Below are positions 1 to 23,165 of a DNA stretch of 64,000 nucleotides, piece by piece. Below the pieces are notes generated by a model. The model searched no databases. It was given only the letters and a program-made list of their open reading frames with translations, and was not told where the DNA came from. Position numbers and translations under genes: made by a program. The stretch spans positions 7,234,357 to 7,298,356 of the forward strand of contig NC_061789.1 in NCBI RefSeq assembly GCF_022458985.1, written 5' to 3'. Origin of the DNA: Mugil cephalus (lineage: Eukaryota; Chordata; Actinopteri; Mugiliformes; Mugilidae). The stretch's first letter is position 1. Each line of letters begins with the position of its first letter.

Positions 1-44
1 AAAAACAGTTTAACTAAAAAGACAGCACAAGATGTTGACTTGGT

Positions 45-115
45 GATAGGGAGACCTACTCTATACACTGCACTATATTAGGAAGGTGGTCATAATGTTA
101 CGTCTGATCGGTGTA
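45..115 (+). mobile_element. Tc1-like transposon 3' end remnant
   Basis: The stretch ending gtggtcataatgttacgtctgatcggtgta matches the 3' terminal repeat of the Tc1-like family also seen at 26.6, 29.3 and 45.3 kb. The preceding bases look like the decayed last codons of its transposase. It lies in the thra intron left of the first visible exon. Confidence 0.6.
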
Positions 116-415
116 TGTTCCATCCTGTGTCACAGTGTCTTGGGGCCCCACGCACAGGCGCTTCATTAAGGCTCCTGTGGTAACACTCAGCCCCTTCCTT
201 CCCTTCCCTTTCCTTCTCCACCACTTCTTCTCTTCTCCTCTCCATCTCCATCACCCCTCTTCATCTCGACCATCCCATGTCACTCAAAAAATCCCCCTCC
301 AACGGCCTCACCGACCCCCCCCTCCCCTCCCCGTTTCGCCCCATCTCTCATTCCACGCTGTCTTCCTCTTCAATCTCCTCCTCCTCTCCTATAGCTCTTA
401 GCGTCTCTGTTCCAG

Positions 416-10046
<9,631 letters not shown>

Positions 10047-10258
10047 AAAAAAAAGAAAAACACGCTTGGGAAAAGTGTGTAAAAGACAAGAGGAGAAAAC
10101 TGGATTTTTATTTTTTTTTCCCTTCGGTAAAAACATGATTTTTTTTTTCTTTTATTTTTTCCCTTTTTTATTTGAGTAACTCACAAGACCCGCCCACTTG
10201 CCACCAGCAAACACACATCAGACAGAAACACACTGGCAATCTGTCATTCTGAGAGGTG

Positions 10259-10310
<52 letters not shown>
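10259..10310. repeat. (CA)n microsatellite
   Basis: An interrupted CA dinucleotide run of about 50 bases just after the thra stop codon, within the probable 3' UTR. It accounts for the Cys-Val-rich minus-strand ORFs here. Confidence 0.95.
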
Positions 10311-10313
<3 letters not shown>

Positions 10314-10625
10314 CATTTGTATAGATAGTATATTTATATAGATATCCACACACTGCCATAAAAGTACAGTATGTCTATATGCAAACACCTTTTGCAGCTG
10401 CATGGATGAACAGCTGTACTATTCCTGGGACTAATGCAAACCGAGGGGCTTGGCTGTGTCTCTACTAGCTGAACACCCTCCTCAGACAGCCTGACCATTA
10501 GCTCCTCAGACAACCCCTACAAACGCCCTCACCCCCTGCGTCTCCCCCCGACTGACTGCAGAGGCGTCCTCCAGTCTGTGCTTGCAGCCCGACCCTTCGT
10601 CCGCCGAGGCCCTGACAGTGTCCTT

Positions 10626-10652
10626 CCTACCTACCTACCTACCTACCTACCT
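10626..10652. repeat. (ACCT)n microsatellite
   Basis: About six copies of the tetranucleotide ctac/cacct in tandem. Confidence 0.9.
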
Positions 10653-11104
10653 CCCTCACGATCCGACCTCTCTTATCTTTCTCCTGTACGCGCTGAGAAG
10701 TGCGCGACGTACATGCACAGAACGCACCCCTACACAGTTACCTCATACATTGCAAAAATGTGTTTCCTCGTTTATCGTGTGGGCGGCGGCGGTGCGATTA
10801 GGAAACGCTGAGCTACGCAGTCCTCATTTACCTCTACCGTTATGTACAGTTTATTATTTATAGACATGCAACACGTAAACGCAGCATTCATAAGCCATTA
10901 TGTAGTCATTATTATGCATTAAATGCGTGGCATGTCACGGATGGTGCTTTCTGTGATCACGGAACGAGGAGGTGGCATTGATATCCATATTTGTACAGTA
11001 TATGATAGTTATTTTCTCAATGGAAATACTCTTATTTTTTTTCTTGCTCTTTCTTGCTGAAAGTTAGATGAGAAGTTTGATATCATACTTGGCCAGCAGC
11101 TGCA

Positions 11105-11148
11105 TAGCTTAGCTTAGCGTAGCTTAGCTTAGCTTAGCTTAACTTAGC
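11105..11148. repeat. (AGCTT)n short tandem repeat
   Basis: About eight copies of tagctt/agctta with small changes. Near-identical 5-mers in tandem. Confidence 0.85.
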
Positions 11149-12041
11149 ACAAAGAGGAGAACCAAGGAGAAACACTTGCTCATGTTCTGTCCAATGTGTA
11201 AACACTACATACGGTTTTTGAGGGGTTGAATTATGCTAATAGGCCTTCCTGCAATAAGCTAATTTTTGAAATCGCGGAGCATTAATACGTATTTGATAAT
11301 TTTCTACGTTAAGATACGTACAATAACCTACCTGAAAACGAATTCCTTGAACTTATATGATATTACAACCGCAAATGTGCATTTTTCTTACTTTCGCTAA
11401 CCAGCAGCTGTTCTTTTGTTTTGTGTTTTTTTTCTTTCTTTTTAGCAAAGGTGCTCTATAACCAAATAGATTCCACTCTCACATGTCAGAGAAGCTAATT
11501 TGCGTAAGTGTAGTGCCGCCGTTAACTGCTACGAAGCCAGATTTCCCTGTCGGGTTGGAGGAGACCAAAAGCGGAGCTAAAAGTGACTAAATATAGGATT
11601 TACATTCGCCGCAATCACTGCTCCAGATGCGTGCTAATATTGCAGTGAAGGATGACCGTGCAGCTGTTCGCCAGTAAGTTTGCTCAGTTGTGGAAAAAAG
11701 AAAAAAAAAGAGTTAACGCACTTAAGACGAGTGAGATGTTAGAAAGCTATATGAGCCGCTGCAGCCTCATCCCTCCGATACGTTCCCAGAAAGCACCGTT
11801 TAACGCATGCGTGCATTGAAGATAAGAAGTGTCATTGCTATTTTACTCACTATAACTTACACTGGACATAAGCTCATATTTGTATACAGCTCGACTACCT
11901 TTCCGACACATACCTCCTTGTTTTCATTACCTCACACACACCCACTCGGTTGTTTTGTAATGTATTACCTCAGCTGTTTTGTTGCTCATCTCTTCCCCTT
12001 CCTCAATAACCGCTGGGCCACGCACACTTCCTGTCCTCGTG

Positions 12042-12078
12042 AGTGTGTGTGTGTGTGTGTGTGTTTGGGTGTGTGTGC
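12042..12078. repeat. (GT)n microsatellite
   Basis: GT dinucleotide run with a short interruption (tttggg). Confidence 0.9.
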
Positions 12079-12295
12079 GTCTATCCGCTCCATAATCCCA
12101 CCACCTCAAACTCCCTCCGCTGTCTTGCGCTAGGTTTCCAGCGCATGGTGGCGCGCGGTGTGGAGAGGGAGGGGGGGGATCTGCGTCGACTTAGCTGTAC
12201 CCATTTCAAGTCCCGCCTGAAACTGACAGATTCTACCTCACCTCTCATCTCAATGCAGCTGCCCCTCTGTCTGCAACACACTCTCACATGTGCGT

Positions 12296-12377
12296 ACACC
12301 ACCGGCCAAAAGTTTGGAGACACCTCCTCATTGAATTCAATGAGAAGCCGTCTCCAAACTTTTGACCCCGGAGGTGT
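12296..12377. mobile_element. Foldback (MITE-like) Tc1 end-to-end hairpin
   Basis: Arms ccggccaaaagtttggagac and the reverse complement gtctccaaacttttgacc flank the palindrome tcattgaattcaatga. The arm sequence is typical of fish Tc1 terminal repeats (recalled). What remains is two ends joined with no transposase between them. Confidence 0.65.
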
Positions 12378-13671
12378 ATATACACTGTATGCAGTGCACA
12401 AGAACAGTTGCCAGCATGGACCCATAGAGTGCGCTGCTCTTTTAAAAGGGCCATGGATCAACGATTGATGGCTGACGCGGCAGTAAATTTTTTTTTCCCA
12501 TTTTTTTTTTTTTTTTTCTGTTGGTGTTCGCACACAACACAAGACCAAGAGTCACTTTGAATTCTGTTTTCTTTTTAGGAACTTGAAATGACAGTCAGGG
12601 CAGGGGTGACTTTGTGACATAACAGTGTGCCGATTGAACTTTAAGGAAACTGTCAGGGGACAATGACAGCTGGAAGCTGGGACTCCAGTTGAAGCCATTT
12701 TGGCCCTATTGGGTCAGGCCAACAGACTCTTGTGGGTGGTGACTGGGAGGTAAATAAACAGCAAGTGAGTCAGCAGTATTCGTCCGCGGACGTGCTCCGT
12801 CCAAGGACGAGGTGAGGGGGAAAACGGCGAGCGTGCAAACCGTGGCGGTGTGACTCAGGCCACTTGCAAAAAAAAAAAAAAGACAAAAAAACACAAAAAC
12901 GAAAACGGACCCTACGATAGATCTCGAGATCCTTCCCTCGCCGTCGCAGCAGAAACGGACAAAAAAAAAAACAAAAACAAAAAAGACTTTCTGGGCGACC
13001 GTCCTATCCCGAAAAAAAAACAGGAATCAATCACTGCTGAAAAGATCTCCACCAACCATCCACCACCGCCAATTGCCATCCACAACAAACGATTATCAGG
13101 TTTTTTTCTGTTGCACTAAAACCACAATGTCTGTATTCTTTAGTAGAACCTGAACCCCTCCCTCTATCCTCTCCTCTTAACACCTACCTACTGTTCCTGT
13201 TCCTGCCTGCCTGTAGCAGTCTTAACAATATTCTCTCAGACACACAAAGACACAAACACAAAAAAAAAAAAACAAAGCTCAAGGTCCTCTCTCTTTCTCT
13301 CTCTCTCTCTCACACACATCATCTCTGTTAAAACCAACCAGGACTGTGACACGGCCTTTCCACGGGGCGCCACCACTCTCAGTGTTACTAACCTACCTAC
13401 GTTGCAGGGTATTTTAGCAGAACGTGCCGACTCTACAGGGATACGCGCACACAAACACACACACACAAACACACTCACACACACACAGCAATAGGACGAC
13501 TGAGCTGTACAGGTCCACGCCCGCCGTCTCCAGGAGGCCTGCCGCGTTTGTACTCCGCTCACTAATCACTGTGAATGAAAAGCCATGCTGCCACCAGGTC
13601 ATGGCTCCGACAGGTAACGGATGGCTTAAGTTCCTCAGATCTCCAGCGTCAATGTGCCTCACAGAGGTCCG

Positions 13672-13757
13672 TTACACATATATACACTATACAGCAAATA
13701 GAATCATATATTTATACATGTATGTACATATATATAAATATATATATATATATATAA
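13672..13757. repeat. (TA)n-rich microsatellite
   Basis: TA-rich tract, ending in about 14 TA repeats at 13729-13756. Confidence 0.85.
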
Positions 13758-16700
13758 TTTACAGTTACGTGGCATTAGTGCTATCAGTGGCTGGATTTAT
13801 GCTGCCAGCTCCAATCAGATCATCGAACCTTGACTTTTATTAGCCCGCCTCTCGCAAGTACAAAGACTCCACGTTGTCTTTTTTTTTCTTTCCAGTTTTG
13901 AGACTGAAAAGTGTGTGATTTAGATTCGAGCTGGCAGGACAGCCCCTCCTCTCTATCTCTTCTATCTCTTTCTATCTGTATGTTTCTGTTTCTATCTTTC
14001 AGCCAAATGATCACTGGAGAAATCCTCTCGCTTTTTCTCTCTCTCTCTTTCTCTTCCCGTCCTCGTTTAAGAAAAAAAATAAAATAAAAACAAATAAAAT
14101 GAAACACACCAGCAGCACAGAGCACACTGCCTTCAGCCAGGATCAGTTGCACCAGCATCGCAAAGAGAAAGCAACCGTCCTCCTCTCTCACACACACACA
14201 CACACAATAAAAAAAAGCCATTTTACCTGGACGCCACCGTACCACTAACCTCAGACAGACAGACAGACAGCAGGGTGATTCTGATCGGTTTACCAACAGC
14301 TGACATACGCACGCTTTCTCATTTCCACGGCCGCGGCCGTAGCGACGAGGCAGCCAGTCACACCGGAAACGTTTTCCGCATGACAACTCGAGACGATGCC
14401 ACGAACTGACATTAGTCGAGCTAATTTCGTGGCTTCATAACTTTTTTTTTTTAAAACAATAACTTCAACTTTAAGTAAACTACATGGGTCAGTTTTTTTT
14501 TTTTGCAGAGTAATAGAAAAGGTTTTAGACCACCGCGACCACTCTCCACACTTCATAAACCTGTGAACTCTTTTACTACGCACCGTTACGACTACAGAAT
14601 TGTTTTTGTTTTTTTGGTCTCTCTTTATGTTTGGTTTACAATGAACTAAAATGTGAAGTCGACGCTATGCTCTGCCACTGCAGCACGGCACGGACACAAC
14701 ACCCTACAGACACCTGCTCTGAAAACCGTTCAACTACTGCGTTTATTACTTACCCAGGGAAAACATCTGTAAGTAAACATCTTCACATCGGTCTTTCCTT
14801 CACTAGAACCCCCCTCCCTCCCCCTATCCTTTCTAACTCTCTCTATTTATTTCACTCTGTCCTCCTTTCTTACCCCCAACACACAAAACCTACCCCAACT
14901 CATAGCACTCTTTGGTGGAGAACGACGACAATCCTTGCAGGAATATGTCCACACGTGGAATGTAAAATACTGAAATTGTACGATTAAAGACACGGTGTGA
15001 AGTCCCACACTCATGTTGTTTTTGATGTTGTTGATGTTGCTTTCGTTGTGCACCAAGTGTTCGTTGTTCTGCTTATTCTAAGGTGGAGGAATTTGCAGGT
15101 GGGGTTAAAAACCCAGGTCATTTGACAGATATTTTCTTGTTTTCTTCTTCTTCTTCTTTTTTTTTTTATAAGACTCATGGTGTGAGGACTGAAAATATAA
15201 AAGCAGAGAGTGGTTATAATTTTTGGGAAGAGGAAAAAAAAAGTTTTTTAAGATTATTATGTCGTTATTGATTTGCATCTGATTTTCTTGGTAAGTGAAT
15301 GTCTGTCCATCTGTGTTGATGCTTTACTGTGAGATTATGGCTGTATATGCACTTTTAGACCATCGTTGTTGCAGTGGTATCTAGTGCTTAAACATCACCC
15401 AGGGGTCAGGGTTCAGTTTCACTTTAGCTAACTAGATATAATAAGTCTATCTGGGTATAAAAGTATCCTTTATGAATTATCCCATTGGTCCATTTACACA
15501 TATTTATTGAGAGTTTTGGCTAGCTAAGGCTAATAGCTGAGATACTAGCACTGTAAAACACTTTATAATTGGTTAAATGTAGAATTGAATAATGCAAAAT
15601 GTACAATTTGTTAGTATACTAGACTTGGCAAAGGGTTCATATCATTAATTCTAACAAAATACCAGAAGAAATACCACATTTCGAATCCTATTTGTCTACA
15701 TTTATCGCTTCCCGCCTTTTCCTGTTATTATCTGATTTGTTAACTAGCTAGCTAACTATTACCATTAACTGACTGTACGTCTGTTCAGATTCATATCACA
15801 TTTCTTTTAATAGATTATTAGTTCCTATTTCAATTACAGCTGACTAAAAATTGAATCTGCCCCAACTAGCAATTAGTCTTTCTGCAATCGAGACACAAAG
15901 AAGTCACTGCTGTTGAGCTAACTGGCTAACAGGCTACTTTCACGAACTGTTTACTACTATGTAAACAAACTATTTCTGTTTTATGTGGAGTTTAGGCCCC
16001 AAATGTATTTTGTTGTATCTGTCTGAAGTCTGATATTCTCTTCCCACTCTCTGAATGTGTAAGGACCAATGGGACTAAAGTCCAACAACAAGGAAAGAAA
16101 TCTGTTTAAATTACATCATAAAATGTCGTAATTGGATCTCTTTTTTTGTTTGTTTGTTTGTTTGTTTCAAAGGGACTGTGAAGAAATTATTGTCAGGGTT
16201 GGTCCTGCAAATTATTTTAACCTTTGTACTGATAAAAATATTTATAATTTCTTTTGTTAGAGGTGGTGGTACAACTCTACAATGAAGACCTTCCAAAATC
16301 TCCCAAACTATTCAGAGATTTAAATTTCCTTCCAACATAATAAACCTCAAATAATTTCAGTACAGTCCCTAAAGACACCCTAAATATGCTATTCTGTTGT
16401 AATGCTTAAGAAGTTTATTGCTGAATCCATCATCTGGTTAGTTGAATTGAAAGAATGAACCCGGAGTCCTACTCTCCACAGTTGCTTGGGCTGTATCACT
16501 TGCTAAGCTGGGCGCGTGCCCTTAAACGTGATCTGGATCAAAAAAAACAACAAAACAACAAAAAAAAGGAGCTCACATCCAGATCTGAACATGAATCTGA
16601 CCTCAAACCAGGGCTCATCTCGCAGTGTACAGATCTGCCATTTCTAAATCTCAATGTTGTGACAAGAATATTGCTTTCGATGGTAAAATAAGCTTCACCG

Positions 16701-18081
16701 TACAAAAAAAAATAAAGAAAATTAAAGAAACACGTAAGAAAAAAAAACACAAAATGGAAACCAAAAAAAGATATTAACAACTATTCATACCTCATTGTAC
16801 TGCTTTGTGTCAGAGTCAGAAAAAATGGGGAGTGATCAGTCTCAAGCATGGAAACAATCTTGAACAGGAGCAAAGATGATTACATTTTTGAATAAAATGT
16901 GGTGGCTTTGAGTTTGTTTTGTTTTTTTGTTGTTTTTTTGTTTTTGTTTTTTTTTTGGTCTGTGACACTTGGAACGCCAGATCGAAAAGCCTCTTCACAT
17001 CCCAGAAATGTAAGCTAGCCTGGGCAAAAAAAAAAAAAAAAAGTACCACTCAAAATATGTCGCAGATGTTGACGGGTGAATTTGGTAAAACCTTTGCCAG
17101 ATCTGTTCCGGTTGTGAAGATACATCATGGCATTGTGGCATGAAAACGAAAACATGTTTTAAAATGACTGCACTTATAAGGAATTGAAAGCATTGAAAGT
17201 CGTGCTTTGAGTGTTTGTCTTCAGATGGTGGATGTTTATTCCTTCTTGCGCGTGTTTTGCCCTGACAAACCAAGAGAGGACTCTAGCTTCATCAGGACTT
17301 GCGAGGACGAGAGGGACGCACTGATGAGTCGTTTGGCCAAACGTAACAATTAAAGCGATGTTAAAATTAGACGTCAGTGAGAGGTGTTGTGCTCTCACAC
17401 TGCAGGCCAGTTAATTGTGCCTTGAACAAGAAAAAGTTTAGGACCCTGTGTCCCGGACTACAACTCCCATGATGAAAATGTCCTCTCTTGTTTTTGTTTG
17501 TTGCTCCCTGAAGATCCCCTTCACAGTGACTTTATGCAGTAGCACCAACTGAGCCCTAATTAGAGAATCAGAGCGACATCATGTGAGCCCCTGCACAAGC
17601 AGTCGGCTTTTTTCTTGTTTGCGTAGCAGCCATAGTTTTTTTTTTTTTTTTTTTTGGCAGAGCACAGTGTTGAATGTAAAGCTGAACGAGATGCGGATGG
17701 AAGTCCCCCTCCCCCTCCCCCCACCCTCCCCGGATGAGAGGGGCTTGGCGGTGTATTTAATAATGCTGGTCGCGGGGTTTGTGTCGGGCACGGATGTTGT
17801 TTGTCTTTGTTTTTCTGTGACAAATCGTTCATGGCACAATCAGAGAATGGCATCTCAATGGCTCAAAGCTGTTTGTGTTTGTGGCTATGTGACATTCATT
17901 TTCAACATTATAAAATTATTTGATATCAGTTCGTCTACTTTGTCTCTGTCCGGCCGGATGGGAGGGGCTGTTTTGTCTTGGTTTCTGGATGCACAGCTGA
18001 TGGTTACGACAGATTTGTGGGAAATTAGACATTTTGGGTAGTGCAGGTTAGGGGGAAGACATTTTAAATTTTAAATTGGGT

Positions 18082-18801
18082 TAATTTACAATGCAAAGTG
18101 AGCGAACAAAAGAAAAATATCTGGTGTTAGTACCCTTTGCCTTCAATCCTTACAGGTACACTTTCACAAAGCCAGGGATTATGTAGGATCGTAGACGTAG
18201 TAGTCGACCAAGGAAAAGTCAAGCTTATTTCCCTTCGAATTCGGAAAATGTCCAGCAGAGCCATTAGCTCAGAACTGGCAGAAACCAGTGGGACTCAGGT
18301 ACACCCATCTACTGCCTGGAGAAGTCTGGCCAGAAGTGATCTTTATGGAAGAGTTAATGCCAAAAATGCATCCCTCTGGCATGGAAACAAGGCCAAGAGA
18401 CTCAACTATGCACAAAAACATAGGAACTGCAGGACAGTAATGAGTGTCCGCAGACAACAGTGAAGCACGGTGGAGGTTCCTCGCAGGTTTGGGGCAGGAT
18501 TTCTGCAAATAGAGTTGGGGATTTGGTCAGGATTAATAGTGTCCTCAATGCTGAGAGATACAGGCAGATATGTATCTATCATGTAATACCATCAGGGAGG
18601 AGTGTGATTGGCCCCAAATTTATTTTATTCAACAGCAGGACAAAGACCCCAAACATACAGCCAAGGTCATTAAGAACTGTGTGCAAGTGTAAATTGATGC
18701 TGTCTTGAAGGCAAAAGTTGGTCACACCAAATATTGATTTGATTTAGATTTCTCTTATTCGGTTAATTGATGAAAATAAACTAAAACTTTTGCACAGTAC
18801 C
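18082..18801 (+). mobile_element. Internally deleted Tc1-like transposon
   Basis: Reading plus, 18190-18715 contains decayed transposase pieces in different frames: SSELAETSGTQVHPSTAWRS, then HGGGSSQVWGRISANRVGDL, then DLVRINSVLNAERYRQI and PSGRSVIGPKFILFNSR. The order matches Tc1 transposase. Large parts, including the first catalytic Asp segment and the C-terminal DLN..E segment, are missing. The right end cttttgcacagtac is a known Tc1 terminal motif (recalled); the matching left tip is absent. Non-functional. Confidence 0.85.
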
Positions 18802-20454
18802 ATACATGTAAGGTAATTTGGTATCAGGCCAGGCCCACTTTGCAGTTGCCCCATTGGTTTACATGTAGGCCTGATATATAAGCCTATCATTTCTCTTCCT
18901 CACCTTGTTTGTAGGTGAACTCATAATTTCTTCTACTGCACTAACATATACTTTTGTGCATAAGGATTCATAATTCACATTGCAAAAAAAAAAAAAACTA
19001 AGATAGCCAAGGAACTCTCTCTGGACGACTTCACTCCTGAAAACACAGTAGAAAGTAATGCTTTGCAACAATGAAATGTATTATGCATCATGTCCTCGTA
19101 CAGCAAAGATATTGTTGTCCACACTGAGTTAATTAGCAAAAGCTACGTCCACAGTCCTTTATTTTTAATTGCAAATGTTTTTTACCCCCGTGATAAACAC
19201 TTCAGTTTGACATGTTAATTATTTATCTGCCTTGTCTCTAACTCCTGTTTCTCCTCTCAGCTGGAAATATGTCCCACCTACATCACATTCAGTTCCGCAA
19301 ATAAATTCACTTGTGAATGATGGATGGGGACGCGATCACGCAAGCAGCAGGGACGGCCAGCGACTGCACCGTCCTGCTTGTTATTAATGTGATGAGGAAG
19401 CTGCAGAAACCAGGAGTAATGAACGCTACAGCTCGGTGAGGCCGAGGAGGACGGTGCACCGCAAAAACATTAGCTTAAAAATCGAGCAAAGTATTAAAAT
19501 GAGGTGTATAGTACTTCAAATCAAGTTGAGTTAATATATCCTGCCTTAGCAAAAACACAGATATATCCAAGTTAGTGTTTTTAGACTAAAAGTAAATTGC
19601 ATTTTTAAGAATTATTGTCTTACAGTATAGGAAAATGTGCTTTAATTCAGTGTAAGCTAGCGTTGTCATCTATAAACAAGGTTATATGTTACGTGACACA
19701 TATTAAAACCAGTTCAGATACACTTAAGTCAATAAATATTTAAGAATTCATTTTGTAGTATGTAGAAAATGTACTTAAATTTAGTGTCCAATGCTACGGT
19801 AATGTTCCTGAAACAAGGTTAAATAGACTGGAACAGAGAAAAGTAATTCTTAAATAATTCTAGTCCAGGAATTATCCTGAGAGACAAAAGACAAGGATAT
19901 TTTTACTTTAATTCAAAATGTTTCATCTTAGTTAGAGTTTTTGCAGAGTTTCCCTGAATGGTTGGTTTGGTGAATTAACTTGAAAAAAAGAATAACATCG
20001 TCTCGTTATGTACATGTGCAACCCTGCTAGCAGCCCGGTGGACCGCAGACTGTATAAGAAATATTTCCAAGGTTAATGACATGACAGTCGTCCAGAAATA
20101 AAGTGAAGCCAAGAAAGAAATTCTGGAAGCGGGTGCGGCGATCTTGTGCCGCTAATATTATTTGTAACCGGAGCCAGTGCAGTTGTTACCCGGGATGGAA
20201 ACATTGGGGAATCTGGGCTCAGGGTTACTGGTATGTTTTAACCAGAGATCTAGCTAGCTAGCTAGCTTGAAGGGGTGAAAGGAGGAGGGGGGAGGGGGAT
20301 CCCACGCTATCCTCACTCTCACTTATAAATGACAATGGCAGCAACAAAGTCCTTGATCTTTTAGTTTAATTTTTGCACAGTGGGAGGATTTGATCTTGAC
20401 AACAGGGCTATCCACATGCTAAAACTTTTTAACATTTTTAACTAAAACTGTTCA

Positions 20455-20479
20455 CTTTTGATAGATACTGACCAGTGAC
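20455..20479 (-). mobile_element. Tc1-like fragment
   Basis: ttttgatagatactgaccag matches a segment of the reverse-oriented transposase of the same Tc1 family as 21046-21186. Short, so tentative. Confidence 0.35.
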
Positions 20480-21045
20480 GTTTTCGTCTGGACACCAACA
20501 CTCTTCTTAACAGTTTCGGCAATTCTCTGTTGTGTAACTTTGTCTCTTCCTTATTTTCTTCTCTAATTGTTCAGAATTTTACGATGTGGCCAAATACGGT
20601 ACTGCACGTTTGTCTGAAGGGAAGTCAGGCACGCTTGGCGTCACTTGGTGAAAAAAAGAAGAAGAATGATTAACCAATCGGATGAGGCTGCTGTCATGAC
20701 ACTGCTCTCCTGCGATTGGCCAGAACTGTGTCAAAGGAAGCCATTCATCCTTTGGCTTCCCTTGCACTCATTGCAACATAGTACCGTCATCATCAAGCCA
20801 TTGAATGAAATAACGCGGGATTAGCAAAAGCTAGCTCATTCTATTACGTGAAATAGTGACATACATGCTCTTATATGCCCCGCCTCCTCAAAAAAAGAAG
20901 AATATAGATTTGACTTTTTGTCTCATTTGACTTCCTCTAACAAAAATGACCAAGCCAAGCCACGCCACTGATACGGAGCCAATGCTAACCGGGAACCCCC
21001 CGGTCAAAAGTGCATGTGCGAACACCGCTGCAGGAAAGAGCTACA

Positions 21046-21186
21046 GTCGTTTAGCCAACACAGTTTGTGATCCTTGTCAGACTCGCTCTAGATCTTTGCC
21101 CGTTCTTCCTGCTTCTAGCACATCAACTTACAGATGCCTCGAAGATGAAGACATAATCAGTGGTTATAAGGTTATGCCTGACCTGT
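21046..21186 (-). mobile_element. Tc1-like transposase N-terminal remnant
   Basis: Plus-strand pieces cttgtcagactcgctctaga and ttcttcctgcttctagcaca correspond, in reverse, to the start of a fish Tc1 transposase. The decayed end motif ggttatgcctgacc follows. No open frame remains. Confidence 0.55.
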
Positions 21187-21727
21187 TTTTTTTTTTTTTT
21201 TTGTAAAGCGTCAGTAAAACAAGAAGGAAAAACGTGTTTTAGCAGACACAGTACTTTTATTATGCTTGAGTCGAGACGCCAGTGAATCGAAACACTGGCT
21301 CGTCTCGCCTCTTCAGATCAGCTGACACCAAGTAATCCTGGCGGACAGTTAAATCTCGCAGCTGTTAAACCACTTTTACACAACGCGTACACATTAACAA
21401 AATTCATGATATCACTGCCGTCTTCTGCGTCGCAGCTTAAACTACTTATCCAGCGGTTCGCCCGAGGCCACGTTCGGACACAGGCCCGCTAAATTATTAC
21501 GAGCGCTGCGGCTCGTGAAAGCCAGTCGATGTCAAATTTGTTTTAGGGGTTGTTGTGGAGGCGATGATGTAACAGTGAGCAGCTTTTGCTCTGCACCAAT
21601 CCCTCACCGCCTGCTCCCACCCAAAATCCACCCCCTCCTCCTTCCCTCCCAAAAAAAAAAGCCCAAAACACAGAAGGGCACAGTTGGTACGAAGCAGACA
21701 CTGCTGCAGACTGGCATGGACTGTATA

Positions 21728-21736
21728 TATGTGTGT

Positions 21737-21781
<45 letters not shown>
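21728..21781. repeat. (GT)n microsatellite
   Basis: About 50 bases of almost pure GT. It explains the Cys-Val/His-Thr ORFs in all frames here. Confidence 0.95.
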
Positions 21782-21782
<1 letters not shown>

Positions 21783-22574
21783 CATAAGAGACACACACCC
21801 TTGTACACAAACAAGGATTGACAGACCAGGACATCCATTACAGATTTTTCCTCTCAACCAAAGGAAAAGCGCTCCCAGCAAACCTCTAAATATAGAACGC
21901 TGTATTTTGGTTGATGCTCGCATCCAGTGACATTGCTCATAATTTCAAATCATTTTGCAGATTTTATCAAAAGCACACGTTTGCGCAAACACATGCCGCC
22001 GCACGTTCCTTGAGGTCAATACCCACCTAGTTCAGAACTTGCCTGCGAAACGGTCGAAATTTAAGTTTTCTTGATTATCAAAGTGATCCGGTGAATGTTA
22101 TCAATCAAACCACGGTTTATATCTTTAAAGGAAGTGTTAATAGGTAATTCGGCTTGTGTGTTGCGGCACGGGTTTGCCAAAATGTGCACAAATTTAGGCC
22201 ACATGAAACAAGCTGAGCTGAATTATAAAAGAAAAGACTTAATCTGAAGAATGCTAACTAGTTAGCATCCATGTCAGCATCCACCTCAAGGGTTTCATTG
22301 TTGTCAAGTTGACTGACCCACTAGCGTAGGGTCTGTCAGGTTTAGGAGGCTAAAAGGGGATCTGCGAGCTGGAAATCATCCACAGAAACACATGGCCACC
22401 CTCCCCCACCCCCCACTCCCCCATCACCCGTCACCCATCCCCCACCCTGTCCCCGGATTCATTCATGCAGACTGGTGTTATGTAAGAGAGAGAGTTACCC
22501 TCCTCTCCTAACAGACATATCCTCGCCTCAACTCGGAGCAGATAAAGACGAGGAGGAAAGAAAACACCAGGGAA

Positions 22575-22600
22575 GTGGTGGTGGTGGTGGTGGTGGGAGG
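22575..22600. repeat. (GGT)n microsatellite
   Basis: Short GGT run followed by a G run. Confidence 0.85.
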
Positions 22601-22989
22601 GGGGGTCGCACCGTGGAGTTAATCAGAGAGGACAAGGTGCTTCATAAAAGGCTGTCAGCGAGATAATAGAGACTTAATAGAGTCTTAAGAGGGAGGTAAA
22701 GTGGAAGAGGTGGAAGGGTGTAAGTGGGCCATTGTTGTGCACGTGGGAATAATGTAAAGTCACTATAGCAGAAAACATAATCTGTACGTTTACATGAGCA
22801 GGTTAATCGAGCTGTGGTCAGAATTTGACTTTCTGAGTTTACATGCAGCAGAGAAAACTGAATAACTGACGGGAACGTGTCCTCCTCCCCCACACTAGGT
22901 GGCGATACATGCGGCAGACCGGCATTTCAAACAACATCAGGTAAATGTGTGCGCTATTTCTGGTGCAGATAAGACGAAAAGGCCACACC

Positions 22990-23165
22990 CCCTTATGGGT
23001 GAAAACTGAGCATAAGTTGCCGTGTTGTGTATTGTTCTTCACACCATTTATATTTCTATACTGCAGTAAGTCACCAGGGGGAGCTCTACTTGCTTTGGCT
23101 TCACTTTTGAGGAGCTGTTCCGCTGCCATCTTTATACAGTCTATAGACCAGCCTCCTCTCCAGGA
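22990..23165. repeat. Teleost interspersed repeat fragment (tatacagtctatag family)
   Basis: The order ttctatactgcag, then accagggggagctctac, then tttggcttcacttttgagga, then tatacagtctatag is shared with 36233-36345. A looser version is at 28246-28336. The family is common in fish genomes (recalled); its name is not known to me. Confidence 0.6.

Larger units (their letters stand above)
10047..14990 (+). other. thra: Probable thra 3' UTR and downstream flank
   Basis: No believable coding region is seen in this 4.9-kb stretch. It holds A- and T-runs, several microsatellites, AGCTT repeats and a Tc1 hairpin. An ATTAAA at 14983-14988 is one candidate polyadenylation signal, but earlier ATTAAA/AATAAA motifs (about 10917, 14090 and 14205) are also possible. 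The true transcript end cannot be read from the sequence. ORFs here are low-complexity. Confidence 0.4.

Noticed and set aside
10168-10403. Cys/Val-rich minus-strand ORFs
   Set aside because: Produced by the (CA)n microsatellite.
13820-14386. Minus-strand ORF of 188 codons
   Set aside because: Arg/Lys/Glu stretches come from AG/TC-rich runs; no motif, no splice context; lies in the thra 3' flank.
18137-18708. Plus-strand ORFs with conserved-looking protein
   Set aside because: They are transposase fragments of a deleted Tc1 element, not a host gene.
21497-21930. Overlapping ORFs on both strands of up to 126 codons
   Set aside because: All run through the (GT)n repeat; low-complexity.
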